A program made the translations under genes and the position numbers. From Brachionus koreanus (Eukaryota; Rotifera; Eurotatoria; Ploima; Brachionidae), in NCBI GenBank assembly GCA_016987375.1, contig PJRA01000555.1, positions 838,609-902,608 on the forward strand: 64,000 nucleotides of DNA, in the 5' to 3' direction. Shown here in pieces: positions 49,401 to 60,349 of this stretch. Each line of letters opens with the position of its first letter. The first letter of the stretch is position 1. The notes under the pieces are model-generated. The model had not been told where the DNA came from and searched no databases. It was given only the letters and a program-made list of their open reading frames with translations.

Positions 49401-51219
49401 ATCGCATGGCTATTGCTAGTGGACCTTTATTCAGCAAATTCACTCTTCCTCATTCACAAATACCACAATTTACACAAAACTGTTTGGTGGTAGCACCGGA
49501 AAAAATCAAATTGATACCCTATTATGTCAATATGAGCATTAATAGTCAATTTACCGATGACTTACTGGACCCAAATTCAGCCGGCTATTTTAGACTTAGA
49601 TTTCGAATAGAAAAGTTCATAACTGACTCTTTGCAAGCCGATGATTTGATAGCTGAAAATTTTCAATTATTAAGTCTTAGTCCGGGCAGTGTGATATCTT
49701 TGTCTGGCATAAGCTTAAGAGAAAATGGACTCGAACAGAGAATTGTTGATGCTCTAGTCAAAGGAAATACTGATTTTCTCGATGTTATAAAGGACAAAAT
49801 TTTTATCTCAAATTCATTAAACAATTCATCCACGACCACTAGTACAACAATTGATGTTATTACCACTGATTCGGACACATCCTCGACTCTCAATACAACA
49901 CTAGTTAATTCAACTACAACTACAATTTTTATTAACACAACAACAGCAACAACTGTGATGAACACAACAATCTTAAATACGACAACTACAACTTCAAATG
50001 TGATGAATACAACTGAATCAATGATCAATAGTACCATAAAAACAGAAATAACAAATAGCACAGCCATTCAAATAGATTACTTTGCTGCAGAATTTAAAAT
50101 TAGCATGAATTTTACGGAAAATTTAAAAAATACATCTTCAGATGAATATGCTGCTTTTGTGTCTAAACTTGATAATTATGTAAGATGAATTTAAATTGTT
50201 GCTTTTATTAAGAAAAAAAAAAACGAATGAAATTTAAATTTTATAAATTTTTTTTTGTGTCTAGATAAAAAGTGGTTTTTTAGCTAATAATCAAATTGAT
50301 GCATTGAAAAGTTGGAAAGTAGAAAATTTGCGTCAAGGAAGCATTTTGGCATTGACTAGTTTGGGTGTGTCTGCCAAACAAGAAGAAAATAAGGTTGATT
50401 TTGTAAGAAAAAATCTCGAATCTGGTGATAAATCAATCATACCAGTCGAATCAATTCAAATAAGAAATTTCGATTCAAGTTATAAAAATTAAAGAATAAA
50501 ATTCTTTTTTTTTTAAGTTTTTAGTTTAAAATTTTTTTAAAATTTAGGTACATCAACATCAGAGACTTCATCTGCTACCAAAGCTACAAGTGAGAAAAAA
50601 GATGATGACGATGATGATGATGATGACAGTTCAGTATCAGCAGCCGCGATAGCAGTACCAATTGTTTGTGTGATATTTTTAATAATTGTGATCATAATTG
50701 CAATATGTATCTTTAGACGACGAAGACGATCTGTAAATTAAATATGAATTTTTTTGAATGCAATTTAAAATTTTTATTTTTTTTAAGAAAAATTCTTATA
50801 TTCTTCAGACAAGCGAACAAAATCGGGCATTCGATGCTGCTTCGAGAACAACCGAAGTGCCTAGAAACCCACCACGATTCAGTTCAGAAGATGAATTGAG
50901 TCGAAATAGTGTGGCCAATCTGAGCAACCGATTCAAGTCAACTAATGAATCGCCACCGAGCATTTCTGGGCTTAAAAATCAGCAAAGAAGAGATTCGGGA
51001 CCACCAACTTATTCAATGACTGATAAGTCTTTGGATAATTTTAAAGAAATTCCTCTAGAAGATGACCGAAATGAAAAGATTGAGATGAACGATATAAATT
51101 CAACAGAGAAGAATAATACAACTTTAAACTATGATACCTCTGACATTGATGATACAAGACTCAATTTGGGAAGTATTATTAAGCGGAGTAATAACCCATT
51201 ATTTCAAATGGAAGAGTAG
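46461..51219 (+). CDS. DOMON-SEA-SEA type I membrane protein
   Basis: Six exons, 46461-46551, 46629-46744, 49184-50179, 50265-50478, 50548-50732 and 50809-51219, join in phase to 670 residues. A signal peptide (MRLLLSICLVLIRSGSS) is followed by a DOMON-type domain split by the 2.4-kb intron (WLAIGLNNQSKM joined to FDTLVMIVKYNDGVIELYNG), which would bind haem or sugar. A first SEA-like region follows (YYVNMSINSQFTDDLLDPNS, then LSLSPGSV), then a Thr/Asn-rich stalk full of N-x-T glycosylation sites. A second SEA-like region (FKISMNFTENL, WKVENLRQGSILALT), an acidic Asp run, one membrane segment (VPIVCVIFLIIVIIIAICIF) and a stop-transfer RRRRR come next. The cytoplasmic tail has a PPTYS motif. 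It is a mucin-like surface receptor in design; no named ortholog recognised. A calcyphosin-2-like gene is nested antisense in intron 2. Confidence 0.7.
46999..48897 (-). CDS. CAPS2: calcyphosin-2-like EF-hand protein
   Basis: An intronless frame of 632 residues with a clear ATG. The N-terminal half is polar and probably disordered. The middle holds a conserved block (LRDLFGIIFLHDGSLTIYEF, YGRRKGKPVDFYDIYKGAI). The C-terminal ~220 residues carry EF-hands: DSDALGYLSYYN, DTQKVGYVQVSD and a final ISYEQLEEYYNGLSI…DFINILKNSWN, closely matching the calcyphosine-type ending (…NPWGI in vertebrates). EF loop position 12 is Asn or Asp rather than Glu, so calcium affinity may be reduced. Calcyphosin-2 is poorly characterised and usually linked to ciliated tissues. 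The whole gene lies on the opposite strand within intron 2 of the DOMON-SEA gene. Confidence 0.75.
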   Translation of the reverse strand: MSTKIVRNPITGEEIVYKKGPKPAEQINRIGDLSHEQRVKSLINTEFMTYEKKNETDTNFSLKANASSIPILNLSDLQSDESRLKQNNLRNQNPIIAPSLIEQSARPKSAYSYALNNKQEPSPILAYHQQVHNSTPPLSHLNAPRIESDTEAEEEKFEIPQGPAIQKKSSIYHIERVADLEKLWLENGAHTPKSSDNSKQIKEKLIVDTVVTDQLSRFLISEPVKLPNQKTLYTPRGNKYTVIDNHSRPTSSLSENVLAKKLKFNCRIRSPNGRLALRDLFGIIFLHDGSLTIYEFRLLCGAYITGVGSGNVSKKANALPFLTRKVHVQNYGRRKGKPVDFYDIYKGAILYLPCSMSETSLPDTVRQKDYLEVEVTEVNELEKENLLVGQMLALPETGQEINKKIYDVKQRLEKPLSDLELNDTKIINSVRKFLLRQIEDRSVEVYMGLSESLKNRSVKNDMKTFGYVNQQDLYDAFVEYSIQVHSEDLNIVWQSIDSDALGYLSYYNILRAYLGEMNTERHAFFRQLMHKLDTQKVGYVQVSDVYKYYKAGRHPKVKNGHIKEDHMFEKFLSSFDLLPVSKVAHFFELSLSTDFKSPLISYEQLEEYYNGLSIVIESDQDFINILKNSWNQ

Positions 51220-53560
51220 GAAAAAAAATTCAATTGTAGAATTTTTTTTTCCAACTTTTAATTCAAAAATTTGAAAATTTTGAAATTATGTGTTCTTATT
51301 TTATTTTGTAATAAAATTTTAAAATTTTTTTTTTAACATTGGAAAAAAATTCATTTAAAAAAAATTGCCATGAATGTATAAATTCTTCTCAGTAATATTA
51401 GAAAAATATATTTTTTTAAAAAAAATTTTTGTAAATTTAATTTTTTCTTCTAAAATGTCTCTAATTAATTTTTTTTTAAATCGAATCTTATTTACGTTTT
51501 TTTTATTTTGGCAAAAATTTATTTCACAAAGTCATCATTAATACAAATTTAATATTTTTTGTTCAATAGGTAGGGTGGTGAAGTTACATGATAAGATTTA
51601 TTCAAAAAATCTTTGTTTTAATCTTTTAGCTGCCATTTTCTTTAGTTTTATTTTAGTTAAAGGGCATTTATCTAGTAGTCCTCTCAATTTACTCGAGTTC
51701 AGCCATTGGATTGGCATGGTTGCATTTGTTAATTTTTAGATCAAACTGCAAACGAGAAAATACTGTTTTTACAATTGTTTTTGGTCAATTGAACCACTCG
51801 AAGCATATTGATTTAACTGGCCAACTCTTCAAATAAATTTGGTATTCAATTAATTAAATAAATGATTCTGAGCCTAATAGAGTATTTAATTACTCATTTT
51901 CTGATACAAAAATCTATTTAAATGCCTCTATTTCATCTTTACCATCTTTTCCTAAGATTTATATAACTTTAACTGAATACTTTATTCAGGGTTGGCGTAT
52001 TGCAAATGTCTTATTTATATTGATACAATCGCATCAAATCTACACACTTGAAAAATCAACACCAGAAAGCTCGGCTGATTTCTCATAAAAATTTCAAATA
52101 AAGTTATTGTAAGATGGGGGTCTGTGGGAAGGGGTATTAACCAGATTAAAACTGTTTAGTTTAAATAGATTTTTTTATCTTCATCTAAAATCATAAAAGC
52201 GAGGGATATTTATACCATCGCTTACATCCCTCGCCATTTATTTTTTTTTTTTAAGGACTAATTAAATTTTCTTTAATATATTTCCCCTTACCTTCTTAAA
52301 AAAACAACAACAAAAACAAAGTTTCATATTAATTAAAGCTTTAGAAAACAAAAACTTAAAAACTAAAGAAGAACTAAAAAAAAATAATAAAAAATGATAG
52401 AAAATAAAATAAAATGACTGACTAAATACTTTGAAATCTTCTAATATCTTAAACAAAATTTGACAATTAACCATACATCTGATTAACCTTTGCTTGCTTC
52501 TTTGCCATTTCAACATGCTTAGCCTTTGATTTTGTCATGTGCAAATTCAAACCCATAACTCCCTTGCATTTTTTACTACAGATACCACAAAAATACCATA
52601 TTATACCGTCTTTATCCACCTCTTGAGCTAATTTGTTGGGTCTTGAACAAAATCACTTCTAAGCGAGCCCATTTCTTCGTCTTGGCCAATTTCATGGTCT
52701 TCATCCAACCGATTGAAATTTGAATTAGAATTGTTGTATTTGAGTCTTCGAAAACGGTTCTTTCGAGCGGTGACTCTTCATTGGTCGTCTCTAATTCGGC
52801 TGGTTCTCTTTCTTCATTCCAATTAAATTGTAGCTCTAGATTTTCAACAATAGTCTCTGCAGAATGAACTATAGGTATTTCACTTGATTAGAACCGTATA
52901 TAATAAGCTATTCGAAGTAAATTTTCTTTTATATATCAAAGACAAAAATTAGGTGGCACTTACTTGCAAAGGGTATACGCTATCAATGCTTTCAGTACAT
53001 ATTTTCTATTCGAGTAATTTTACAAATTAAATTTGTCAATTTTAAGCGAGTTTTTTTTCATGGTTTATTTTTTGTTGGGAAAAATTATTAAAAATTGAAT
53101 AAAAAATTAAAATGTATTTAATTTTTATTTATAAATTTTTGTTTTAAAAAATTGAGTTTAAAGTAAAATAAATTATAAAATTGGTATAAATCAATTAGTT
53201 ATTGAATATAATTACAATTTAAATATTATTGTTAGAGAAAGAAGAAAATAGAAAAGAAAAAAAAAAAAAAGAAAAAATCGGTGTCAATTTCCAATCCAAT
53301 TCGGTACCGTAGATAAAACAAAAAAAATAATAAAGGAAAAATTAAATTTTAATAATATTAATAATATTTTTGGTTTAAAGAATTTAGCACGGCACATTTT
53401 CCGACAAAATAAGTTTGGTCACATTTAGTTGATAGTTATTTTTTCAATCATTAAATACTTTTAAATAGCGCTAAAATACATTTAGTCAAACATAGAAAAA
53501 AAAAAAAAAGAATTAAATAAAAAAATTTAAAAATCAAAAATTAATTAATTTTTTTTTGTT
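51220..53560. other. intergenic, transposon-like debris
   Basis: AT-rich sequence downstream of the DOMON-SEA gene. It contains a GC-rich 9-bp-stem hairpin (GCGAGGGAT at about 52199 pairing with ATCCCTCGC at about 52227) followed by a long T run. A broken minus-strand frame with a zinc-finger-like motif is listed separately. No intact gene is seen. Confidence 0.45.
52467..52900 (-). pseudogene. degenerate frame with C2H2-like finger, probably transposon remnant
   Basis: Reading the minus strand, a frame ending at 52467 encodes WYFCGICSKKCKGVMGLNLH followed by a second His, a C-x2-C…H…H finger of the type found at the N-terminus of some non-LTR retrotransposon proteins. Upstream (to about 52900) protein-like segments (LELQFNWNEEREP; LDEDHEIGQDEEM) occur in different frames, implying frameshifts. 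It might instead be a decayed host gene. Confidence 0.3.
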
Positions 53561-54118
53561 TTATTTAAAATGAAAATGAGACTTGATATTTGATAGAATA
53601 TTATGATTTGATAGTGAAGCATTATGATGCCGAGTAGTTTCACATTTCTTGTTAGGTATATTTGGCAAGAGAGTTATTTTTTTAGCCGGAGTGGTTGCAG
53701 ATAACATTTTAGACGCATTCGAAGTTAATTCAGTTACATGAACAGCAGCTTGGACAAGTGTTTTAAGCGAAGAATTTTGTTCATTTTTAGGTGTCTTGTT
53801 TTTTTTCATTATAGTTTTTAGATAAGACGCTCCTCGATCAAAACTCGAGTTGGTCATTTCCAATTCATTCTCTTTGTTCATATTGTTCATTATTAAAATG
53901 TTATTGTTGTTGTTATCACGACTACTAGTAATGTCGTTCATGTTGGAGAACGATTTGCTCGACTTTCGATTCAAACACTTGGGCGTCTCGTTGGTCACGT
54001 ATAAACGTGGTTTTATGTTTATGCTGTTGTAGTAGGCTGCACTGGGCTGCAAACGCTTCAAGTGTTTGTTCAACAACGAGCTCAAATAGTAGTACCATTC
54101 TATGAAAGAAACTTTGTC
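53561..54118 (-). CDS. alternative 3' terminal exon of the GRK2/3 gene
   Basis: After TTTACAAAAG a phase-0 frame opens with [16 protein letters not shown], aligning residue for residue with the start of the upstream last exon ([16 protein letters not shown]), then runs 185 codons to a stop. Beyond the shared helix it is Asn/Ser/Lys-rich and unlike any GRK tail I know. The acceptor lacks a good pyrimidine tract. It would replace the basic end of the PH domain helix, the region that contacts G-beta-gamma in vertebrate GRK2. Confidence 0.6.
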   Translation of the reverse strand, partial: DKVSFIEWYYYLSSLLNKHLKRLQPSAAYYNSINIKPRLYVTNETPKCLNRKSSKSFSNMNDITSSRDNNNNNILIMNNMNKENELEMTNSSFDRGASYLKTIMKKNKTPKNEQNSSLKTLVQAAVHVTELTSNASKMLSATTPAKKITLLPNIPNKKCETTRHHNASLSNHNILSNIKSHFHFK

Positions 54119-57100
54119 CTTTTGTAAACACCATTTAGCTTCTTTTTTTTTTAATTTTTTTTTTGGTTTGTTTATTTAAAGATAGTTGTTGTGGCGAAAT
54201 AATAACAAAAATATTTTTAAAAAGGGCAGCTGTCACAAGTTTAAATTAAAATGACTACAAAATGATCATCGAATTTTTTTCTCTTTCTTTTTTTTCTATT
54301 TTGTGATATTTGAAAAATGTAGACATTTTAATTTAAACTAGTAGCAGATTAAGTTATCTATTAATATTGAGGATATTTTTTAAAGGAGAGCAAAAAGGTG
54401 GGATTATTATTATTCTATTCTTGAACGGTTATGCGCTTAACATCTGCACCATAAATTTTAGACGCTTTCTGAGTGACTGTATACGTGTGCTGTGATTCGA
54501 CCAAAGCATCGCTTAGTCCTTTTTTCCACTCTATCCAAGACACTTCGTCCTAATCAAAAGTATTATTAAGTCATATTTGTTCTAATTATTTAGAACAAGC
54601 AACAACATGCACTGTACAATTTACATAAATACAACAAAAGTTTTTAAAATAAACTCTAAATAAAAATCACATTGATGATTTATTTCAATGATCTGTTACA
54701 AAAACAATTACAAATTTAAAATTTGTGCAGACAAAAATTAAATATTTTCTATGAAAACTAATTTTTTTTTTAAATATTTAAGTTTGAATTTTGTAAAAAA
54801 ACTATTCTAATTACAAAGATTTTGACTCTAAAGATAACCGAAAAACTATTCGAACACTTTAATTTCTTTAAGTGTTTATTTAAAAGGCACATAACTAAAG
54901 AAGTAATATTGAAAAAAAAATAGTTGCTATTAATTCATGTAGCTTGTAGTTAATGATTAAAATCTACTGTTTCAACTACTTATTCTCAAAATGGCATTAT
55001 TTCATAATCTAGTCAGCTTTCTCTATAAACAGTTTTGTCAATCAGTTTTTCGATATCATCTGGATTTGGTCTATATAAGTGAAAATAAGCTAAATGAACT
55101 AGACATAAGACAAAATTTATTAATTAAAAGAGCACTAGGAATCAAGAAATTTTCCAGAATCAGACCTTTGTTAGAAACCTTACAGTTAGAGATGATTGAA
55201 CAACTATACACAAAACACAAGATATTCTTTTTAAACCAAGTAAAGAATAGCTCAGTATGCTGGAATATCTTGACCTTACTTCGCGGAAATTATGAAAAGT
55301 TTGATCAGAAAAATACCTCCTTTTGCAAACAACTTAATAATGTGGAGAAAAAGACTCATATTGATGTTTTGGATTAAAGTTCGAAGACTTCTCTAGCAAT
55401 AATTGATCATTTATTTATTAAGGAAAATCGTGGTCTAATTGATTCAGTTAAATTTTTTGTTTCCCAAATCAAATTAAATATGGAATTAAGCCTAACCTAC
55501 TATAACTTTTTTTATTTATTAAATGATCTGCTAAAGATAGATTTTTATAAATAATTGTGTCTTACTTCAATATATATTTCTACTAACTCTTTTCTCTAAG
55601 GTATAAACTCATCTAGTTAAATTAATAATTGTAAAAAGGACTTTTATTTGATTATAAATTTTTTTTTTTTATATATATCGTACTTCAATTTGTCCATGGA
55701 ACTGAAACTTTAAAAAAATAAATAAATAGACCTGGCTCAAATTAAATTGTATTCAATAACAATTGAATTTGAAACCTAGATCTTGTAAATGGTAACAGCT
55801 TTTTTTTTTTAAAGATTCCATGTAAAAACATTGTTAATTTAAGAACAATCAGATTTTGGAAAAGATCAAAGAACTGCAGTCAACTTAGTTTTTCTAAAAA
55901 ATTGTAGACTCTTTTAATAGAAAAAAATTCTGTTCCATATTAATTTTTGACATTTCTTACATTTCAGAACATTTTAAGTAAATATTTATATTTATATGAT
56001 ATGATGAATATACTTTATCGATAGGTGTTTCTCAAGGATCTGTTATTAGTTTGTAATTAATTAGTTTTTTAATAATGATATTCCTAAAAGAAGTAAAGCT
56101 AATGATGAAAGCTCTCTTCTTTTTGCTGATGATCTAGTCACTTATTCCATCAATAAAAAAATTGGCAATCTAGGAAGTAGATGAATAAGTACCAAGGTGA
56201 ATTAGAAAAGTGGCCTTGCAATGTAATTTCTACCTCACTAATTCTTCATTTTTTTCTGAGCCATCAGAAATATAGACTTATGTATCGTGTAAATGTCTGT
56301 TTCATTATAACTATTTTTAATATTATTAAATTAACTTTAATTTGATTGTTTTTTTTTTTTTGAAGAAGAAGAAGAAGCATCAACTCGGTACAGTAAAACA
56401 AATAAATAATATTAATAAACAATGTAATTGATATTGCAGCTGAAAACAAAGTTTTGTTGATCCAAAATGAAGAAAAAAATGAGACAATGTAAGAGAATAT
56501 AAAGTAGCCAAAACCATAAAATTAGACCATGTTCAATTTAGTTAACATTGAGTTAACAACAAACGTATAATTTTGAAGAAAAATTTGAACTTGAAATAAT
56601 AAAAAATTATTTTTTTTCTTCATTATTTTAATTAATAGGAAAAAAGTGTATTAGTAATTTTAAACTTGAATTTGGATTTTGTGGCGCGACATCTATTTGA
56701 TCAAATAAATTAACAATTTTCAATGTGATTTATTAATTAGGGGTTTAAGCTTTTTAATTATTTTGTTTTGTTTTGTATAAATAGTAGAAATTTGAGAGAC
56801 AACAATAAACAGCATGCAATTTAAAAATGATTTTATAAACATATCTATAAAACACAAATCACAACACAACAACTAGTTTGGTTAAATTTTTTAATTACCT
56901 GAGGCGATAGGATAATGCGCGGCTCATTTCCATTTCGCAAGTGAATCGATATGGTCTTTTGTCCTTTGACTTCTTTGGACTCGATTGATTCAATGCGTTC
57001 CATTGTGTAAACTTCAGGATCTTTTTCCTTATTTTCATAGTACAACTCGAGTCGATTTGGATAGAGTTTTGCATAGCGCGCTTGCCACGATAGACCAAAT

Positions 57101-60100
57101 GTGCCCGTGTTCTTTTTGAGCTGTCCCTGTAGAATAAGATCTGAGCCGGTCTCGTCGTCATAGTACGGTTGTTTCATTTTAGCGCGTCGTTTCTGCTCTA
57201 TTTTATCTGTTTCGTTATTTACTGACTCAAATACAGTCTCGACAATTTCCTGCTGCCATCTTTCCGATATAACAATGGCAAAGTCTTTGTATATTTCTTG
57301 ATCGGCCTCAGTCAGCTTGATGCCTTTGGTATCGTCCTCGTCGAAATTGCCAATATCGAACGCGTCGGCAGCGTTTACTTCGCCTCGAGGCGGCACTAGC
57401 GGCGGCGGATACTTGAGCAAATAAACCTGTTTCCAATCGACATCTCTAAAATAGACATGCTCCTTGACTTCGTCGGCGCCGCGACCACCACAGCCCAATC
57501 GCTTTTCGACATCGCGCGCCAACAATCCTTCGAGCAACGAGCGAATCTCAGTGCCCATCGAATCGGGCAGCTCAATAGACATGGTCATTGTCATCTTGTC
57601 TATTTCGTGTTTATCCTTTGTCTTGTGTTGTCTAAACGGACTGTGTCCTTTGAGAAGCTTGAATATCATGCAGCCGAACGAGAACCAATCGGCACTTGAG
57701 TCGTATGCTACACTTTTGGCCAGCACTTCGGGAGCCATGTAGCCGTGTGTGCCGACAGATGCGTGTGGTTTTTTTTTGGAAAAATCACAAGCCAAGCCCA
57801 AGTCAGATATGCGCACGTGGCCATGCTCGTCCAGTAGTATATTGGCCGGTTTTAGATCACGATAGACTATAGATCGCGAATGCATATGCTCTAGGCCTAG
57901 TATTACTTCGGCAGCATAGAATTTTACTTCTTTTTCGGAGAATACACCGTGCTGAGACAAGTGATAGTGTAAATCGCCGCCGTTCATTAGATCTAAAATG
58001 AAGCATAGTTTGTCGACTGTGTGAAATGCGTACGACATGCATACAATGAATGGAGAGCCGTCGCCGTTTGACACAGACGAAAGCATTATGCGTTCATTGA
58101 GCGCCAAGCTTTCGCCTTGTTTCATTTTAATGCGTTTTTTGTCCAAACATTTCATGGCGTACATTTTGCCCGTATCTGCTTTACGACATCCGTACACTTC
58201 GCCAAAGCCTCCACGACCTATTATTCTGTGCACACTAAAATCGTTCATGCTCAATTGAATGTTAAGCTCGTAGTTTTTCCATTGACAAAATCGAGTGTAC
58301 TTTTCGCTACCGGCAAATTTCTCAAACAAACTACCGCTAAGCGAATCGCTAATTTCTTTTTTATAAGGCTCGAATAAATTCGATGGCAACAAGTACTTGT
58401 TTGAGTTTGGATTGTATTTGGACAAGTGGTTTTGTACAGACTCAAGTGTTTTTTTTGAATATGTCTAGATAAGTGTATTTTTTTTCATTTATTTTAGAAA
58501 TTTTTTTTTTTTTTTTTAACAAAAAATTACATGTGAACTGGATAGTAGTTCCTTCATGATAAAATGATCGTATATCTCTTTGGCCACTCTCCATCTTTCA
58601 TCGTCAGTTTCCAATTTTTCAAAGCGTTTTATCTTTTAAATAAAAAAATATAATAAATTAATTTTTAATAACTTAATCGTTTTAGTCTATTTTAAAAAAT
58701 TTATTAAATCGCTTTAAACTTGACTAAAAAAATATCAAATGATAAATTATTTAAACTGATTGTTGGCAAATCTATTATGTTGAGTAATAAAAAAAAATGC
58801 GCTTTTTAAAATGCTGGATATTTTAGATTTAAGCATTGTTGTAATTCAAGAAGTGTATCTACTTTCGAAATTTTGATAGCATAAATCAATGGTTGTGTTA
58901 AGGCCTAAGTCTTGAGATCACTCTAATTTATTTTTCTAGTCCTTATTATTTTTGTAAACTTAATTACAGATAAAACCACTAACATCTTTTTGATTTAGTT
59001 TATAAACCATTATTTTTGTTATTCAATTTGGATTCCAATAAAACATTTTTAAAGCAAAGTCTTTTTATTTATTGATCCCACACAAGAAGTCTAAACAGGG
59101 CATTGTGAATGTTGGAACAAAAAACAAAAACAAAAATTTAAAAACCGTTTTAGACATTTGGCACAACGGTTTTTAGACCCTTAGAAAAAAAAATATTCCA
59201 ATTTTAAATTTTTGTTTTTAGTTCCAACATTCACAATGCCTCTAAACAGGCTTCTACAGTTGGATTCAAAAAAAAGAAAAGAAGATGCTTTAATAAAAAG
59301 TGAAGTTGGTGTAGTGTGTTTGGTGAACTTTCCAAAAGGTAATACACTTTAAGCTGGTTTCAAACTAATGAATGCTTCACTTCATGAAAAATATCCTTGT
59401 TTGGCCAACTGAAAGCTAGGTTTGTGTCACGTCAATATAACGCTAGACATCATACAGCTAGAAGAACAATAGCTACAATAGATGAGCTGAAACAGACCGA
59501 AATTCTTTCTCATTCTGTATATAGCCCAATCATCTATTTCACTCAATCGCTCATTTTCTTAGAGGATGGAATTGTACTAACCAAGACCAAATTGAAGTAG
59601 GATGAAGTAATTGTTTTGGCCCTAAAAATCTTGTGATAGATGGCTAAAGACTAAAGTGCATAATAGTTTAATATTCTGAATATTAGCTAAGTATTGTTTT
59701 TTTTATTGATAAATTGAAAAATTTAGATAAAAAAAAACGCAAAATTTTATTTGACTCAGCCTAATATTAAAAAACAATTAAAAATAAAAATCGAAAAAAA
59801 AAATAATCTTTTATCTGACACTAGAAATTCAAAAAATTTAATTAAAAATTTTTTAAAGATTACAACAAGACTTTTAAGTACTATGTGCCTATCTAAATCT
59901 AAATTTAATATTTCTAAAATTGATCTGAAAAGATTATTGATTTTTTTTTGATTTTTCTTAATTGATTTATGTGCCTAAAATAGATAATAATTGGAGATAA
60001 AAGGTCAATTTGGACTTACTTCTTCATAGAATTTTAACTGAGGCACTGGCTCTTCACAACAAGTGTTGCAAAATTCCTTGAACAACAAAAAACCAATTTC

Positions 60101-60349
60101 TTGATTGAATATCTTTTCGAATGTATGCTCGTTCATTTTTTGCAAATGTTTGTGCATGACGCTTCGAATGCTAGAAAGAATAAATTTTAAAGTTAAATTT
60201 TAAACAAAAGATTAGAAAGGAATCATTTTTTTTTACCTTCTGTCAGGTAGAATTATTTTCTTGCTAGCACTTGCGGCCGGAGTTGATTTGCTCTTCTCCA
60301 TAGCCATCAAGTAGCTAACATCGGCTAGTACTGCTTCCAAGTCGGCCAT
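53561..60349 (-). CDS. GRK2/3 (Gprk1): G-protein-coupled receptor kinase 2/3 (beta-ARK)
   Basis: The coding exons are 60237-60349 (ATG), 60020-60170, 58531-58632, 56899-58464, then one of two last exons: 54415-54549 (688 residues in total) or 53561-54118 (about 829). Phases agree throughout. [20 protein letters not shown] is nearly identical to mammalian GRK2. The RGS-homology domain follows ([34 protein letters not shown] across a junction). Kinase domain: [28 protein letters not shown], the family-typical [16 protein letters not shown]. The AGC tail includes [15 protein letters not shown]. The PH domain begins [11 protein letters not shown] and is completed by [16 protein letters not shown] in the shorter last exon. 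It phosphorylates active GPCRs and is recruited by G-beta-gamma. Introns hold LINE and mariner remnants and a MITE. Confidence 0.95.
54991..55554 (+). pseudogene. non-LTR retrotransposon (LINE) ORF2 3' fragment
   Basis: The frame encodes the segment after the reverse transcriptase palm: [41 protein letters not shown], resembling the Y-K-S-…-RPVLEYG / N-R-ALR-x-I-L-G-L motifs of LINE proteins. One in-frame TAA at 55375 interrupts it; reading continues to a second stop at 55554. It is 5'-truncated and lies in the last intron of the GRK gene, antisense to it. Inactive. Confidence 0.65.
55840..56270 (+). pseudogene. decayed reverse transcriptase palm fragment
   Basis: Short in-frame pieces match reverse transcriptase blocks: [25 protein letters not shown] (the LPQGSVLSP box), then [20 protein letters not shown] with the catalytic FADD, followed by [12 protein letters not shown]. 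Stops and frameshifts separate them. It lies 3' of the thumb-like fragment at 54991-55554 although the palm should precede it, so these are two insertions or a rearranged copy. Confidence 0.6.
59090..59249. mobile_element. 142-bp MITE with 9-bp target-site duplication
   Basis: The element is 59099-59240. Its ends are inverted repeats: GGCATTGTGAATGTTGGAAC at the left and the exact reverse complement at the right, with imperfect pairing extending into A/T-rich sequence. It is flanked by perfect direct repeats TCTAAACAG at 59090-59098 and 59241-59249. A second internal inverted repeat (AAAAACCGTT / AACGGTTTTT) forms the core. A 9-bp duplication is typical of Mutator-like elements. It has no coding capacity. 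Confidence 0.8.
59300..59640 (+). pseudogene. mariner-like transposase remnant
   Basis: The frame from 59397 encodes [18 protein letters not shown], then [11 protein letters not shown], matching the mariner DNARPHTA…L-P-HPPYSP region. An upstream frame gives KYPCLAN and a later one IAHFLRGW, matching neighbouring mariner blocks. At least two frameshifts are present, and the catalytic Asp before NAR is replaced by Tyr. It is inactive and lies in an intron of the GRK gene next to the MITE. Confidence 0.65.

Noticed and set aside
52262..52516. 84-codon minus-strand frame
   Set aside because: Out of frame with the zinc-finger-like segment beside it and dominated by F/S low complexity.
59751..59951. 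Lys/Asn-rich plus-strand frame of 66 codons
   Set aside because: Low-complexity chance frame inside a GRK2/3 intron.
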